The notes under the pieces: generated by a model | Databases searched by the model: none | Told to the model about the DNA's origin: nothing | The model's input: the letters and a program-made list of their open reading frames with translations, nothing else | Shown here: positions 1-9,550 of the stretch, in pieces | Layout: every line of letters starts with the position of its first letter | Position numbering within the stretch: the stretch's first letter is position 1 | DNA from: CAYGYG01 sp964354155 | Lineage (GTDB): Bacteria > Hydrothermota > Tepidihabitantia > SM23-42 > CAYGYG01 | Length of the DNA: 64,000 nucleotides | Assembly: GCA_964354155.1 (NCBI GenBank) | Contig: CAYGYG010000001.1 | Span: 62,001-126,000 of the forward strand | Direction of reading: 5' to 3' | Made by a program: the position numbers and the translations under genes

Positions 1-1330
1 TGTAATTATTAATCGGTCCGTAGAGCCAGTAGAATCCATTAACCAGTACCGCGTTCACGTCGGTGTCTGAGTTCGCGATGGCGTCGGTAACAAGGTGGAG
101 CGCGATCTCCTTGGTACGTTTGAGATACCCCAGCGCTAGATCGGCCCCCAGCCCCTTGCTGCTCTTCAGATTGGCAAAGTAACCGGCCAGGGCTTGCTCT
201 TTCTTCGGGTCGGCCATCATTTTCTTCCAGGAAGCAAATCCAGCCGGCGGTTGGCCGATTTTGGGATCGAGCTTCTGTTTCAGTTCGTCGATTGGAACAT
301 AGGTGCCCTTTTCGACATCGTAGACACCGGCGGGCCGGTTCCTTTCGTATTTCAGGAAGCCGTCTTTCTGCGTGCCATCGGCGTTCTGTCCACCCAGTAC
401 TTTCTTCCCGGCCATCTGGTCAATAAGGTCACTGTGGAGCGATTTATCGGCAAGGTGCTTGCTCATTACTTTGAGGATACATTGAAAGACATCGACACCG
501 ACGTAATCAATGAGCTGAAAGATGCCCATCGGTCTGATCAGAAAATCCTGGGTCACACGATTGATGATATAGACCGCGCCCGCGAAGCCGTGCTCCTTCT
601 TCAATTGATCAAGAGCATTGATACCATGCAGTCCGTCGCGCATGAAATGGCCATTGCCGATGAACCCAGCTTTGTCATTGGCCGGGACAAGCGTCTTACG
701 GAGCCGCTTACCCAGCTCCGCGGCCATGTCCTTGACGCTGGGCAGAGCTGACTTGGGGGTTATCACTTCGACGAGGCGCTGGACAATGGGCGGATTGTAG
801 AAATGGTAACCGATGATGCGTCCGCCCAAACCTACCTTTTCGTCGAGAAAACCGATCGGCACCGAGGACGTGTTTGTGAAATACGGCGTGTCTTTGGCGC
901 ACAGGCTGTTGATTTCCTTCAGAACCTTGATCTTGACGTCTTCGTCTTCAACGATCGCTTCGAAAATAATGTGGGAGCCTTTCGCCTGCGCCAGGTCGGA
1001 ACTGAATCTCAGAACCGACAATGAATCATCGACAAACGCTCGGACGACTTCCTCGTTTTCGACAAGGTCGACTCGCTCGCGGTACAGTCCGCGCAGTGCG
1101 ACGATTGTTTTTTCCGCGTTCTTGAGCAGTTGAGTCTTCAGAAAACTATGCAGGCCGGCGAGGGCCTTGTCGCTGACGTCAATCAAGTTAAGACGGTAGA
1201 CCTTGTCTTTGTTCTCGGGCAGGTTCTTAAGGCGCGCCATTTCCTGGGCGAGCAGCGTGGCAATACCACTGCCCATCTTCCCCGCAGCGCCGATTACGGT
1301 GGCATTCTCAAGTCTTTGGTCGAGATTCAC
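1..1330 (-). CDS. 3-hydroxyacyl-CoA dehydrogenase, 3' end missing
   Basis: NAD-dependent oxidation of 3-hydroxyacyl-CoA (beta-oxidation or butyrate-type fermentation), cytoplasmic. A GTG start at 1328-1330 follows a strong AAGGAGG Shine-Dalgarno. The N-terminus has the Rossmann motif GAAGKMGSGIA (residues 14-24). Near residues 175-190 comes GYHFYNPPIVQRLVEVITP, the signature joining the NAD-binding and C-terminal domains of the 3HCDH family. About 443 codons are open to the window edge with no stop, already longer than the usual 280-300 aa single enzyme. The protein is therefore a long form with an extended or duplicated C-terminal half; no crotonase domain is visible in the part present. A crotonase lies at 16055-16828. 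The family call is firm; chain-length specificity cannot be told. Confidence 0.88.
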   Translation of the reverse strand, partial: MNLDQRLENATVIGAAGKMGSGIATLLAQEMARLKNLPENKDKVYRLNLIDVSDKALAGLHSFLKTQLLKNAEKTIVALRGLYRERVDLVENEEVVRAFVDDSLSVLRFSSDLAQAKGSHIIFEAIVEDEDVKIKVLKEINSLCAKDTPYFTNTSSVPIGFLDEKVGLGGRIIGYHFYNPPIVQRLVEVITPKSALPSVKDMAAELGKRLRKTLVPANDKAGFIGNGHFMRDGLHGINALDQLKKEHGFAGAVYIINRVTQDFLIRPMGIFQLIDYVGVDVFQCILKVMSKHLADKSLHSDLIDQMAGKKVLGGQNADGTQKDGFLKYERNRPAGVYDVEKGTYVPIDELKQKLDPKIGQPPAGFASWKKMMADPKKEQALAGYFANLKSSKGLGADLALGYLKRTKEIALHLVTDAIANSDTDVNAVLVNGFYWLYGPINNY

Positions 1331-1386
1331 AAATCCTCCTTAAGTTACGATTAATCGCAATGACGGTATGTCGAATATCCCCGCAG

Positions 1387-1414
1387 ATTATACTTTACTT
1401 TGAGGCAAATGCAA
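1387..1414 (-). promoter_or_regulatory. promoter of the 3-hydroxyacyl-CoA dehydrogenase gene
   Basis: On the minus strand, TTGCAT (1409-1414), a 16-nt spacer, then TATAAT (1387-1392). The start codon lies about 57 nt downstream with its own AAGGAGG. Confidence 0.6.
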
Positions 1415-1495
1415 GGGGAATTAGGGCCTACCGGGTGTCGGCGGCGGCCCGGGCTTGTTGGCACTCGATGCTCACAGATTGCCCGCGGAAATGGC

Positions 1496-1524
1496 TTGAC
1501 GCTGGCCGGGGATTGAGGTATGCT
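1496..1524 (+). promoter_or_regulatory. promoter of the beta-helix protein gene
   Basis: TTGACG (1496-1501), 17-nt spacer, TATGCT (1519-1524), followed about 20 nt later by an AGGAGG ribosome site and the GTG start at 1558. This promoter is the main reason for rejecting longer starts near 1360. Confidence 0.65.
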
Positions 1525-1557
1525 TTTCCGGTCAACATGTGCTTAAAGGAGGCGGCA

Positions 1558-2991
1558 GTGCAGAGAGCGTTAATCATCCGGCTCGGGCTGGGACTTTTGC
1601 TGGTCGGAGCCGGCATGGCCTCGGCCCGGAAATGGCAGGTCGGGCCGTCAAGGCCCTATACCATGCCGAGTGCGGTGGCCTCGTTGGTCGGTAACGGTGA
1701 TACCGTGGAGATTGATTCGGCCACGTACCGGGACGTGTGTTCGTGGCGGGCGAATGATCTGCTGATCAAGGGGGCCGGGGGCAGGCCGCGGCTTGATGCG
1801 ACCGGTATGCAAATCGCCGAGGGCAAGGCGATTTGGGTGCTCAAAGGAAGAAGCAATACGGTTGAGGACATCGAATTCATGGGCGCCGCCTGCATCGACC
1901 AGAACGGCGCCGGCATCAGAATCGAAGGTCCGGGTTTGGTTGTCCGCCGCGGTCATTTTCATGACAACGAGAATGGTATTCTCGGCGGCGCGGACAGTAC
2001 GAGCGACATCATCATCGAGTATTCGGAGTTTGGCAACAACGGCTATGGTGACGGCTATTCTCATAACATGTACATTGGCAATATCCGGAGTTTCACGCTG
2101 CAGCACTGCTATTCACACCATGCCCGGGTTGGCCATCTGGTGAAGTCGAGGGCCAAGAATAACTACATTTTCTATAATCGATTGACCTGCGAAACGGGGG
2201 GGACTTCATCGTATGAAGTCGACTTGCCCAACGGAGGACTGGGCCGGGTCATCGGGAACTTGATTCATCAGGGCGCGAATACGTCGAACAGCACGGTTAT
2301 CAGTTATGGACGGGAGGGGATCTCGGCCGGCTACGATACGACGATCTACCTCGTGAACAATACGATGGTCAATGACCGGAGCCCCTTCGGCTCGTTTCTG
2401 TCACAGCAGGCCGGCACAAGGGCCGTGCTCTACAACAATATCTTCTACGGGGGCACAAGAATCACCAGCGGCGGCTATCACCGGGGCAGCAACAACTGGC
2501 TGCCGTCCGGGTTTATCGGGGCCGACAGTCTCCGGCGCAGCGTCATCGGTACAAACCCCCGCTTGAAAGACCTGATCGCCTACGACTATCGACTCGACAG
2601 CACCTCAGCGTGCATCGATTCAGGGGTCGACCCGGGCGGCAATCTATTACCTCAATTCCAGTACGTTCATTCCTGCAGCCGTGAAGCCCGCTTACCGCAG
2701 GGCGCAATTGATATCGGGGCATATGAGTATGTGAGGACTGAGGTGAGCGAGAAGATAGTTATCAGGTGCAAGAAGCAGGGGGCAAGGCTGAAGATAGTGC
2801 CCAACCCATTCATGTCTTATGCATCAATCCCAGGGCACGAAAATGAGAAGTTTATAGTTTTCGACGTTACCGGGAGGTTGGTCGATTTCTATTGGGGTGA
2901 TCGGATTGGGGTGGACCTGATCCCGGGCGCCTATTTTGTCATTTCGACCGAAGGCGGTAGTCGGCCGATGAGGGTCGCAAAGATCCAATGA
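1558..2991 (+). CDS. secreted right-handed beta-helix protein with C-terminal sorting domain
   Basis: Predicted exported protein of 477 aa. The GTG start is placed by AGGAGG 6-11 nt upstream and by the promoter at 1496-1524. The N-terminus (MQRALIIRLGLGLLLVGAG) is a typical signal peptide ending near Ala-Ser-Ala. The body resembles NosD/pectate-lyase-like parallel beta-helix proteins, with repeated short strands rich in Asn and Gly such as IEDIEF-type turns and NNTMVND. The last 75 residues start with IVPNPF and end ...GAYFVISTEGGSRPMRVAKIQ, the pattern of FlgD/T9SS-like C-terminal sorting domains seen in FCB-group secreted proteins. Substrate unknown; it may bind or cleave polysaccharide. 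Convergent with carB, with only 9 nt between the stops. Confidence 0.75.
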   Translation: MQRALIIRLGLGLLLVGAGMASARKWQVGPSRPYTMPSAVASLVGNGDTVEIDSATYRDVCSWRANDLLIKGAGGRPRLDATGMQIAEGKAIWVLKGRSNTVEDIEFMGAACIDQNGAGIRIEGPGLVVRRGHFHDNENGILGGADSTSDIIIEYSEFGNNGYGDGYSHNMYIGNIRSFTLQHCYSHHARVGHLVKSRAKNNYIFYNRLTCETGGTSSYEVDLPNGGLGRVIGNLIHQGANTSNSTVISYGREGISAGYDTTIYLVNNTMVNDRSPFGSFLSQQAGTRAVLYNNIFYGGTRITSGGYHRGSNNWLPSGFIGADSLRRSVIGTNPRLKDLIAYDYRLDSTSACIDSGVDPGGNLLPQFQYVHSCSREARLPQGAIDIGAYEYVRTEVSEKIVIRCKKQGARLKIVPNPFMSYASIPGHENEKFIVFDVTGRLVDFYWGDRIGVDLIPGAYFVISTEGGSRPMRVAKIQ

Positions 2992-3000
2992 CCGCAAAAG

Positions 3001-6000
3001 TTAAAAGTTAGGGGCTGTCCCCGCGAGGTCCGCGAGGTGGAAGTCGTTGAGGGGTCGGATCTCAAACGTTGCGGTGCGGGCGAATTTGATGGCCTCAATC
3101 TCGGCCCGTGCCGAGTTGAGGGCCATGATGAACGGTATGTTCAGCTCGACGGCGAGCCGGCGCATCATGTAACCGTCACGTTTCGCGCTGTAAGTCATGG
3201 TGGGGGTATTGATGATGAGGTGGATTTTCTTCCGTCTCATGAGATCAAGGGCGTTCGGCGATTTATGCTCGCCGATCCGGTAGACGGTCTGCACTTCAAT
3301 GCGGTGGTCTCTCAAGAATTGGGCGGTGCCGCGCGTCGCCACAATCTTGAATCCAAGCCTGATGAATTCGCGGGCGATTCCGAGAATTCCCTTCTTGTCA
3401 TCATCGCGTACCGTGATGTAAACCGTACCCTCTTTGGCAAACTTGTTGTCGGAGAGGATCGCCTTGTAGTAGGCGGCACCGAACGTGCGATCCACGGCCA
3501 TGGCCTCACCGGTTGACTTCATCTCCGGACCAAGGATTGGATCAACGCCCGGGAGTTTGAGGAACGGGAAGACCGGTGCCTTTATGGAGACAAAACCGGG
3601 CTTCACCTCCTGCTCCAGGCCCAGGTCGCCAAGCCGGCGGCCCAGCATAATCTTGGTTGCCATTTTTGCCAGGGGAATACCGATGGTCTTGGAGACATAC
3701 GGTACGGTGCGCGATGCCCGCGGATTGGCTTCCAGCACGAATATGTCGGCATTGCGGACGGCAAGTTGAAGATTGATGAGACCCTGGGTTCTTAAGGCGC
3801 GCGCGATTTTGCGGGCAATCTCCTTGATACGCTCGATCGTCCTGGGTTTGAGGGAAAAGGGCGGCATGACGCAGTAGGAATCGCCCGAATGGACACCCGC
3901 CTGCTCAATGTGCTCCATGACGCCGCCGATGAACACATGCTTGCCGTCGCACAGGGCGTCGACATCGACCTCAGTGGCGTTGACGATGTATTTGTCAACG
4001 AGAACCGGATGCTCTTTGCTCGCCTTCACCGCCACTTCCATGTAGCGTTCCAGTTCGCGTTCTTCATAGACAATCTCCATGGCCCGGCCGCCCAGGACAT
4101 AGCTGGGCCGGACCAGCACCGGATAACCTATGGCCGCGGCGATCTTCCTGACGCCGTCGAAATTGAACCCGGTGGCAAAGGGCGGCTGGAGAATGTTCAT
4201 CCGGCGCATCAGGCTGGAAAAGAGCTTGCGGTTTTCGGCGAGGTTGATATTTTTGGGGCTCGTGCCCAGGATGCGGGTTCTTATTCTCCGGCGGCGGATT
4301 TCCCGGGCCAACGGCACGGCAAGATTGACCGAGGTCTGGCCGCCGAACTGCAGAATCACGCCGGAAGGGCATTCACGGTCGATCACGTTGAGCACGTCTT
4401 CGAGGGTGAGCGGCTCAAAGTAAAGCCGGGTTGAGATATCGAAATCGGTCGAGACCGTCTCGGGATTGCTATTCATCATGATTGCCTCGACACCCTCCTC
4501 TTTTAGGGCCAGGGCGGCATGAACACAGCAGTAATCGAATTCGATCCCCTGACCGATGCGGATGGGTCCGGAGCCGATCACCAAAACCCGGGTGGTCCGG
4601 CGTCGCGGCGGACGGCTTCGCGCCGGAGCGGTCCAGAAGGTGGAGTAGTAGTACGGCGTGCGGGCCTCAAACTCACCAGCGCAGGTATCGACAATGTTGA
4701 AGCCGGTTTTGACGCGCCACTTCTCCCGGCGGTCGCGGATCTGCACCGTCGTGTGGCCGGTAAGCAGGCCGAGGTACTCATCACTGAATCCAGCCCGCTT
4801 GGCGCGGACCACGAGATCCCTGGTCAATGGTGATTTCCGCAGACGGTCTTCGATATTGACCAGGTTTTCGAGCTTGCTGATGAAGAATTCGTCGACTTTT
4901 GAGAGGGCTCGGATCTTCTCCTTGGAGTAGCCGCGCCGCAAGGATTCGGTCAGGGCAAAAACGAACTTATTGGTCGGTTCCTCAATCTCGCGAATCAGCT
5001 CATGCTCTTTCCAGGCGTCCGGTTCAAGACCGGTCTTGTCGATTTCCAGAGAACGAATCGCCTTGAGCAGGGCTTCTTCGATCGTCGAGCCGATCGCCAT
5101 CACCTCGCCGGTCGATTTCATCTGCGTGCCGATGCGCCGGTCCACCGTCGGGAATTTATCAAAGGGCCAGCGGGGGATCTTGACGACCACGTAGTCGAGG
5201 GCCGGTTCAAAAGCCGCCGAGGTGTTCTTCGTTACCGCGTTCGGGATCTCGTCAAGATTGAGACCCACCGCGATTTTGGCGCTGACCCGGGCGATCGGAT
5301 AGCCGGTGGCCTTGGACGCCAGGGCCGATGACCGCGATACGCGCGGGTTCACTTCAATGACCCGGTATTCCCACTTGTCGGGGTTGACGGCAAACTGGAT
5401 ATTGCAGCCGCCCGCGATGCCGAGGGCGCGGATTATCTTGAGCGCGGCGCGGCGCAGGAGCTGATGCTCCCGGTCGGTCAGCGTCTGTTGGGGTGCCACC
5501 ACCATGCTTTCGCCGGTGTGGATGCCCATCGGGTCGATATTCTCCATGCTACAGATGATGATGCAGTTGTCGTTGCCGTCGCGCATCACCTCATATTCGA
5601 ATTCCTTCCAGCCGAGGACGTTTTCTTCAATCAAAACCTGGCCGATGGGTGATAGGCTCAGGCCCAACTGGCTGATGGCGGACAGCTCGTCCCAGTTGTG
5701 AGCAATACCGCTGCCTGTGCCGCCCAGCGTGTAGGCGGGACGAACCAGGACGGGCATTGCTATCTTTTTCAGGATCCTACGTATTTGGTCGAGACCGTGG
5801 GCCGCGTAACTCTGGGGGATCGGTTCCTTGATCTGGTGCATCAGCGACCGGAAACGGTCCCGGTTCTCGGCCATTTCGATCGATCGGTAGTTCGATCCCA
5901 AGAGCTCGACTTTGTACCGGTCGAGTATTCCGGCCCGGGCCATTTCGTATGCCAGGTTAAGGCCGGTCTGACCGCCGAATCCCGGCAGCAGGCCCTGCGG

Positions 6001-6246
6001 CTTTTCCCGAGCGATGATTTTGGTCAGTGCTTCGACGGTCAGCGGCTCGATGTAGACGACATCCGCGGTTTCGAGGTCGGTCTGAATGGTTGCGGGGTTG
6101 GAGTTGACGACTATGGTCCGGTAGCCCTCCTCACGCAGGGAACGGCTGGCTTGCGAGCCGGAAAAATCGAACTCGGCGGCCTGACCGATGACGATCGGAC
6201 CGGAGCCGACGATCAGCAGCCGCTCAAGATCAGTGCGCTTGGGCAT
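3001..6246 (-). CDS. carB: carbamoyl-phosphate synthase large subunit
   Basis: Makes carbamoyl phosphate from bicarbonate, ammonia (from CarA) and two ATP, for pyrimidine and arginine synthesis. The 1081 aa match the usual length (about 1070). Both ATP-grasp halves are present: LLIVGSGPIVIGQAAEFDFS at the N-terminus and the internal duplicate VLVIGSGPIRIGQGIEFDYC near residue 550. A C-terminal MGS-like allosteric domain follows (GFKIVATRGTAQFLRDHRI). The ATG start overlaps the 3' end of carA by 17 nt, so the two subunits are translationally coupled. Nothing is missing or frameshifted. Confidence 0.97.
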   Translation of the reverse strand: MPKRTDLERLLIVGSGPIVIGQAAEFDFSGSQASRSLREEGYRTIVVNSNPATIQTDLETADVVYIEPLTVEALTKIIAREKPQGLLPGFGGQTGLNLAYEMARAGILDRYKVELLGSNYRSIEMAENRDRFRSLMHQIKEPIPQSYAAHGLDQIRRILKKIAMPVLVRPAYTLGGTGSGIAHNWDELSAISQLGLSLSPIGQVLIEENVLGWKEFEYEVMRDGNDNCIIICSMENIDPMGIHTGESMVVAPQQTLTDREHQLLRRAALKIIRALGIAGGCNIQFAVNPDKWEYRVIEVNPRVSRSSALASKATGYPIARVSAKIAVGLNLDEIPNAVTKNTSAAFEPALDYVVVKIPRWPFDKFPTVDRRIGTQMKSTGEVMAIGSTIEEALLKAIRSLEIDKTGLEPDAWKEHELIREIEEPTNKFVFALTESLRRGYSKEKIRALSKVDEFFISKLENLVNIEDRLRKSPLTRDLVVRAKRAGFSDEYLGLLTGHTTVQIRDRREKWRVKTGFNIVDTCAGEFEARTPYYYSTFWTAPARSRPPRRRTTRVLVIGSGPIRIGQGIEFDYCCVHAALALKEEGVEAIMMNSNPETVSTDFDISTRLYFEPLTLEDVLNVIDRECPSGVILQFGGQTSVNLAVPLAREIRRRRIRTRILGTSPKNINLAENRKLFSSLMRRMNILQPPFATGFNFDGVRKIAAAIGYPVLVRPSYVLGGRAMEIVYEERELERYMEVAVKASKEHPVLVDKYIVNATEVDVDALCDGKHVFIGGVMEHIEQAGVHSGDSYCVMPPFSLKPRTIERIKEIARKIARALRTQGLINLQLAVRNADIFVLEANPRASRTVPYVSKTIGIPLAKMATKIMLGRRLGDLGLEQEVKPGFVSIKAPVFPFLKLPGVDPILGPEMKSTGEAMAVDRTFGAAYYKAILSDNKFAKEGTVYITVRDDDKKGILGIAREFIRLGFKIVATRGTAQFLRDHRIEVQTVYRIGEHKSPNALDLMRRKKIHLIINTPTMTYSAKRDGYMMRRLAVELNIPFIMALNSARAEIEAIKFARTATFEIRPLNDFHLADLAGTAPNF

Positions 6247-7315
6247 CGATCATCTCGATAAACTTTCTGAATAGGAAAGAGGTGTCGCAGGGACCGGGTG
6301 CGGCTTCGGGATGGAACTGGACCGAGAATACCGGAAGGTGCCGGTGGGTCATCCCTTCAACCGTGCCGTCGTTCACGTTGACCCAGTCAAGATTGACGTC
6401 GGCCGGGGTGCGGTCCGGATCGATTGCGTAGCCGTGGTTCTGCGACGTGATGTACACCTTCCCGGACTTCAAATCCTTCACCGGATGGTTTACGCCCCGG
6501 TGGCCGAATTTGAGCTTGAAAGTGCGCCCGCCCAGGGCAAGTCCCAGAAGTTGATTGCCCAGGCAGATTCCGAAAATCGGATACTTGCCGATTAAGGCCC
6601 GGACGGTCTGGACCGTCGTGCGCAGGATCGTTTCGTGTTCCGGATTGCCCGGGCCGTTGGAGACGACAATCCCGGCCGGTCTATGTTTTCTAATCAGGTC
6701 GTAACTGGCGTTGTAGGGAACCTGGATGACGTGGGAAAGCTTCTGGAGATTACTGATGATGCTCTTTTTCACTCCGCAATCGATGAGCACCACCTTGCGT
6801 TTGTGGCCGTCGCGAAGGTCAATGATGGTTTTGCATGATACCTGCTCGACCAGATTCTGGGTATCGGGGTGGGCCATCTTTTTCAGCCGTTCAACCAAAG
6901 CTCTTGGTTCCGGGAGGCGGGCGCCGTGGACGAGAACCGCCTTCATCGTGCCGAAGTACCGCAGTTTGAGGGTGAGGGCGCGGGTGTCAACGCCCCAGAC
7001 GCCGATCAATCCTGCGTCGGTCAAGTATTTAGCGATGCGCCGGCCCCGGGTCGAAAAAAAAGCGGGCTCCTTAATGACGAGCCCGCGGATCTTGACGGCA
7101 TCGGATTCACACAATTTAAGGTGGAAACCGTAGTTGCCGATCAGGGGATACGTGAGCATGAGGATTTGACCGGCGTAGCTCGGGTCGGTAAAAGATTCCT
7201 GATACCCGCTCATTGATGTGTTGAAAACGAACTCACCAAACACTTCGCCCTCGGCCCCAATGCCGTTGCCGCGGACCGCCGTCCCATCTTCGAGGACGAG
7301 AATTGCCTTGGGCAT
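6230..7315 (-). CDS. carA: carbamoyl-phosphate synthase small (glutaminase) subunit
   Basis: Hydrolyses glutamine and passes ammonia to CarB. 361 aa, near the family's usual 360-380. The class I amidotransferase nucleophile is in FGICLGNQLLG (Cys251), and the His-Glu pair is in VQFHPEAAPGP near residue 337. The N-terminal CPSase small-chain domain has the typical FNTSMSGYQESFTDPSYAGQ. First gene of the carAB operon, with its own promoter at 7327-7354. Confidence 0.97.
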   Translation of the reverse strand: MPKAILVLEDGTAVRGNGIGAEGEVFGEFVFNTSMSGYQESFTDPSYAGQILMLTYPLIGNYGFHLKLCESDAVKIRGLVIKEPAFFSTRGRRIAKYLTDAGLIGVWGVDTRALTLKLRYFGTMKAVLVHGARLPEPRALVERLKKMAHPDTQNLVEQVSCKTIIDLRDGHKRKVVLIDCGVKKSIISNLQKLSHVIQVPYNASYDLIRKHRPAGIVVSNGPGNPEHETILRTTVQTVRALIGKYPIFGICLGNQLLGLALGGRTFKLKFGHRGVNHPVKDLKSGKVYITSQNHGYAIDPDRTPADVNLDWVNVNDGTVEGMTHRHLPVFSVQFHPEAAPGPCDTSFLFRKFIEMIDAQAH

Positions 7316-7326
7316 GTCGGGGTTTT

Positions 7327-7354
7327 ATTCTATCTTGAAACACGACTTTGTCAA
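7327..7354 (-). promoter_or_regulatory. promoter of carAB
   Basis: Minus strand TTGACA (7349-7354), 16-nt spacer, TAGAAT (7327-7332), about 12 nt before the carA ATG. The leader is therefore very short and leaves no room for a large riboswitch or attenuator. Confidence 0.6.
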
Positions 7355-7375
7355 GAGCGATTTTGCCGGGGAATC

Positions 7376-7512
7376 TTCAAATCCTAAATCCGAAGCGCTA
7401 AATAATAAACAAACCCCAAGTCACAGATCTCAATTCATCAAATGGTTTGGGTTTTGAGTATTGGAATTTATGAATTGTTTCGAATTTCGGATTTCGAGAT
7501 TAGGATTTCTCG
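7376..7512. repeat. AT-rich imperfect inverted repeat (family F)
   Basis: The left arm begins AAATCCTAAATCCGAA and the right arm ends TTCGGATTTCGAGATTAGGA, nearly its reverse complement. The interior is A/T rich with many short AATTT and ATTGTTTCGAATT words. A related copy lies at about 60825-60985. It occupies most of the gap between carA and lptD. No reading frame is convincing in it. Confidence 0.6.
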
Positions 7513-7522
7513 GGAACCCCGG

Positions 7523-9538
7523 CTACGGCAGCAAGAACCCCAGGGTACCGCGACCAACCGATATTTCGGGAATGGCTTTGATTCGAATCATGAAGTCGTA
7601 GACCCATTCATTGCCCAGAGTGTTGAAGCTGAACACGGCCTCCCAGCAGTGCAAGTCCCGGTTCAAGCTCAAGGAGCGGCTGACGATCTCGCCCCGGGTC
7701 ACATTATAGGTGGCGGCAAAAGCCAGTGCCCACTTACGGGTTGGTTTGAGGCTAAGTTGTCCGCTGATCTGGTAGTCGCCGTGCCGCACATAGGTCTGGC
7801 CGATGGTCAGAGCCTGGTCCTTGATCTTGAGCTGGAAGGAATTATCGATGTTGTAGGTGTATTCATGATCGTAAGGATTGATTGAGGCGCCGGCCCGCAG
7901 CGTGAATGAGGTACAGGGTGCAGGAAAGACGTTATAGTAGGTGTCGAAGCCGAGCGCAACACTGCCCAACGAGTCAGACTTGAAATCATATCCCGCACCA
8001 ACATTCATGCCCAATAGCCGCCGCTTGATCTCGTCCTTGCCGACCTTGGCCTCGAACTCGCTGCCCACGCCAAAAGCGACCGCGTTCTGATAACCATAAC
8101 TGCCGATGCCGGCGACGGAAGGGAACCGGGAGAAATCGAAATCCGGTGTGTAACGGTAGGCCAGCGCCGGACTTACCTTATGCAGGACCCCGTGTATGCC
8201 GAGGGCATCGGTTGAGAAGACGCGGTAGAGATTCGACGCCACCGAAGTGCCGAAGCTGTAGGCGAAGCGCCCGGGCCACTGCTGGCCGTACCGGTCCTGA
8301 TCGAACATCGCGTAGTCCAGGGTAACCGAAGGAGAAATCGTGAAAAGCCCGAGAACATTCTGGCTGACCGACGGTGTCGAGTTGACGCCGGCGGCGCTGC
8401 GGCGCTGGGTGGTATCGCCGCGCACGGTGCGCTGGCGGATTGCCATACCGTTGACCTGGGACGAAACTACGCCCAGCAGATTGAACGGAATTGTCGTTAT
8501 TGAGTACTGGGGCAGCCGTTCGTCGATCTGGTCGCGCTCGAAGTCCTGGCGCCGGTAAGCACTGATCGAATTCGAGCCGAAAGGCAGGGCGCGCGAAATA
8601 TTGATGCTTGAGCTCGCCTCTTTCTTCAGCCAGAGCTCCTTCTCAACTGCGTAGTCCGGCAAGTATGATTCGTCGCTCGCATAGTCGATGTTCGCGGCCA
8701 TGGTCGAGCCCAGGAAGAACTTCTCGCTCGAAGAGCGGCCGGAAACCGCGTAACGTTTCCTTTTCGTATCAGTTTCATCGATGTAGGAAGCCAGGAGGTT
8801 GCCCGAGGTGTAGGGCTTGTACACCCAGACGGCCGCGGCCTGAGGCTTGATACCCTTCTTTTCCATAACATCGATCATGAAGGTGACATCGGAGTACTCA
8901 TTGGTCACCCAGTAGTAGGCGAACTGCTTGATATACTTGCCTTCGGTGCTCGAACTGCCGACCTTGAACGGCAAGAGGCCGGATTTTCTCTCCCGCGCGA
9001 TGGGCACAAACCAGAACGGCGCGAAGACCAACGGGATGGACCGGACGCAAAGAAAAATCGGCTCGGCAAGGACCATGTCATTCAGAAACACCTTCATCTT
9101 CGGGGCATAGAAATAGTAATGCGGCGTCGAGTCTTCGCAGGTCGTGTAGCGGCCGCGCCGGATATTGAACGTCTTTTCGTCAACCCAATAGACTTCGTTT
9201 CCGGAGAAGAAACCTTTGTCGATGCGTGACTTACCTTGCTTAATGAGCGCTTTCTTGTTCTTGATGTTGTAGTGCAAAAACGTCCCCCGCACGGTATCGT
9301 TGGCCTGGCTCAGGGCGCAGGTATGGTAGGCGTCCATAGTATTGGTCTTGAGATAATAGACCACGGTGTCGGCGCGCAGCACGATGTTACCGTACTCGAC
9401 CCGGGCGCTGTCATAGATGAGGACTCGCTCCTGTTCAAGGTCGTAGATGATCTGGAGGCCCTGGTAGGTCACCATCAGCAGCGAATCGGCACGCGCGGTT
9501 GAGTCGATTTGGAGGAAAAGAAACAGTATCCAGTGCAT
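7523..9538 (-). CDS. lptD: LPS-assembly protein LptD-like outer-membrane beta-barrel
   Basis: Outer-membrane component of LPS export. 671 aa. After a short hydrophobic start (MHWILFLFLQ) comes an OstA/LptA-like beta-jellyroll: DLEQERVLIYDSARVEYGNIVLRADTV is typical (split here: VLIYDSARVEYGNIVLRA). A barrel with alternating aromatic/polar strands follows, ending RGTLGFLLP. The phrase IPLVFAPFWFVPIARERKSGLLPF is the hallmark LptD linker (PFWFVPIARERKSGLL). There is no in-frame start codon between the upstream gene's stop and this ATG, so the signal cannot be longer. Last gene of the deoB-cdd-ATPase-lptD run. It shows the cell has a two-membrane envelope. Confidence 0.85.
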   Translation of the reverse strand: MHWILFLFLQIDSTARADSLLMVTYQGLQIIYDLEQERVLIYDSARVEYGNIVLRADTVVYYLKTNTMDAYHTCALSQANDTVRGTFLHYNIKNKKALIKQGKSRIDKGFFSGNEVYWVDEKTFNIRRGRYTTCEDSTPHYYFYAPKMKVFLNDMVLAEPIFLCVRSIPLVFAPFWFVPIARERKSGLLPFKVGSSSTEGKYIKQFAYYWVTNEYSDVTFMIDVMEKKGIKPQAAAVWVYKPYTSGNLLASYIDETDTKRKRYAVSGRSSSEKFFLGSTMAANIDYASDESYLPDYAVEKELWLKKEASSSINISRALPFGSNSISAYRRQDFERDQIDERLPQYSITTIPFNLLGVVSSQVNGMAIRQRTVRGDTTQRRSAAGVNSTPSVSQNVLGLFTISPSVTLDYAMFDQDRYGQQWPGRFAYSFGTSVASNLYRVFSTDALGIHGVLHKVSPALAYRYTPDFDFSRFPSVAGIGSYGYQNAVAFGVGSEFEAKVGKDEIKRRLLGMNVGAGYDFKSDSLGSVALGFDTYYNVFPAPCTSFTLRAGASINPYDHEYTYNIDNSFQLKIKDQALTIGQTYVRHGDYQISGQLSLKPTRKWALAFAATYNVTRGEIVSRSLSLNRDLHCWEAVFSFNTLGNEWVYDFMIRIKAIPEISVGRGTLGFLLP

Positions 9539-9550
9539 CCGGCGGCCTGG

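Noticed and set aside
1360..1557. Longer start for the beta-helix protein
   Set aside because: The promoter at 1496-1524 and AGGAGG before the GTG at 1558 place the start later, where the signal peptide begins.
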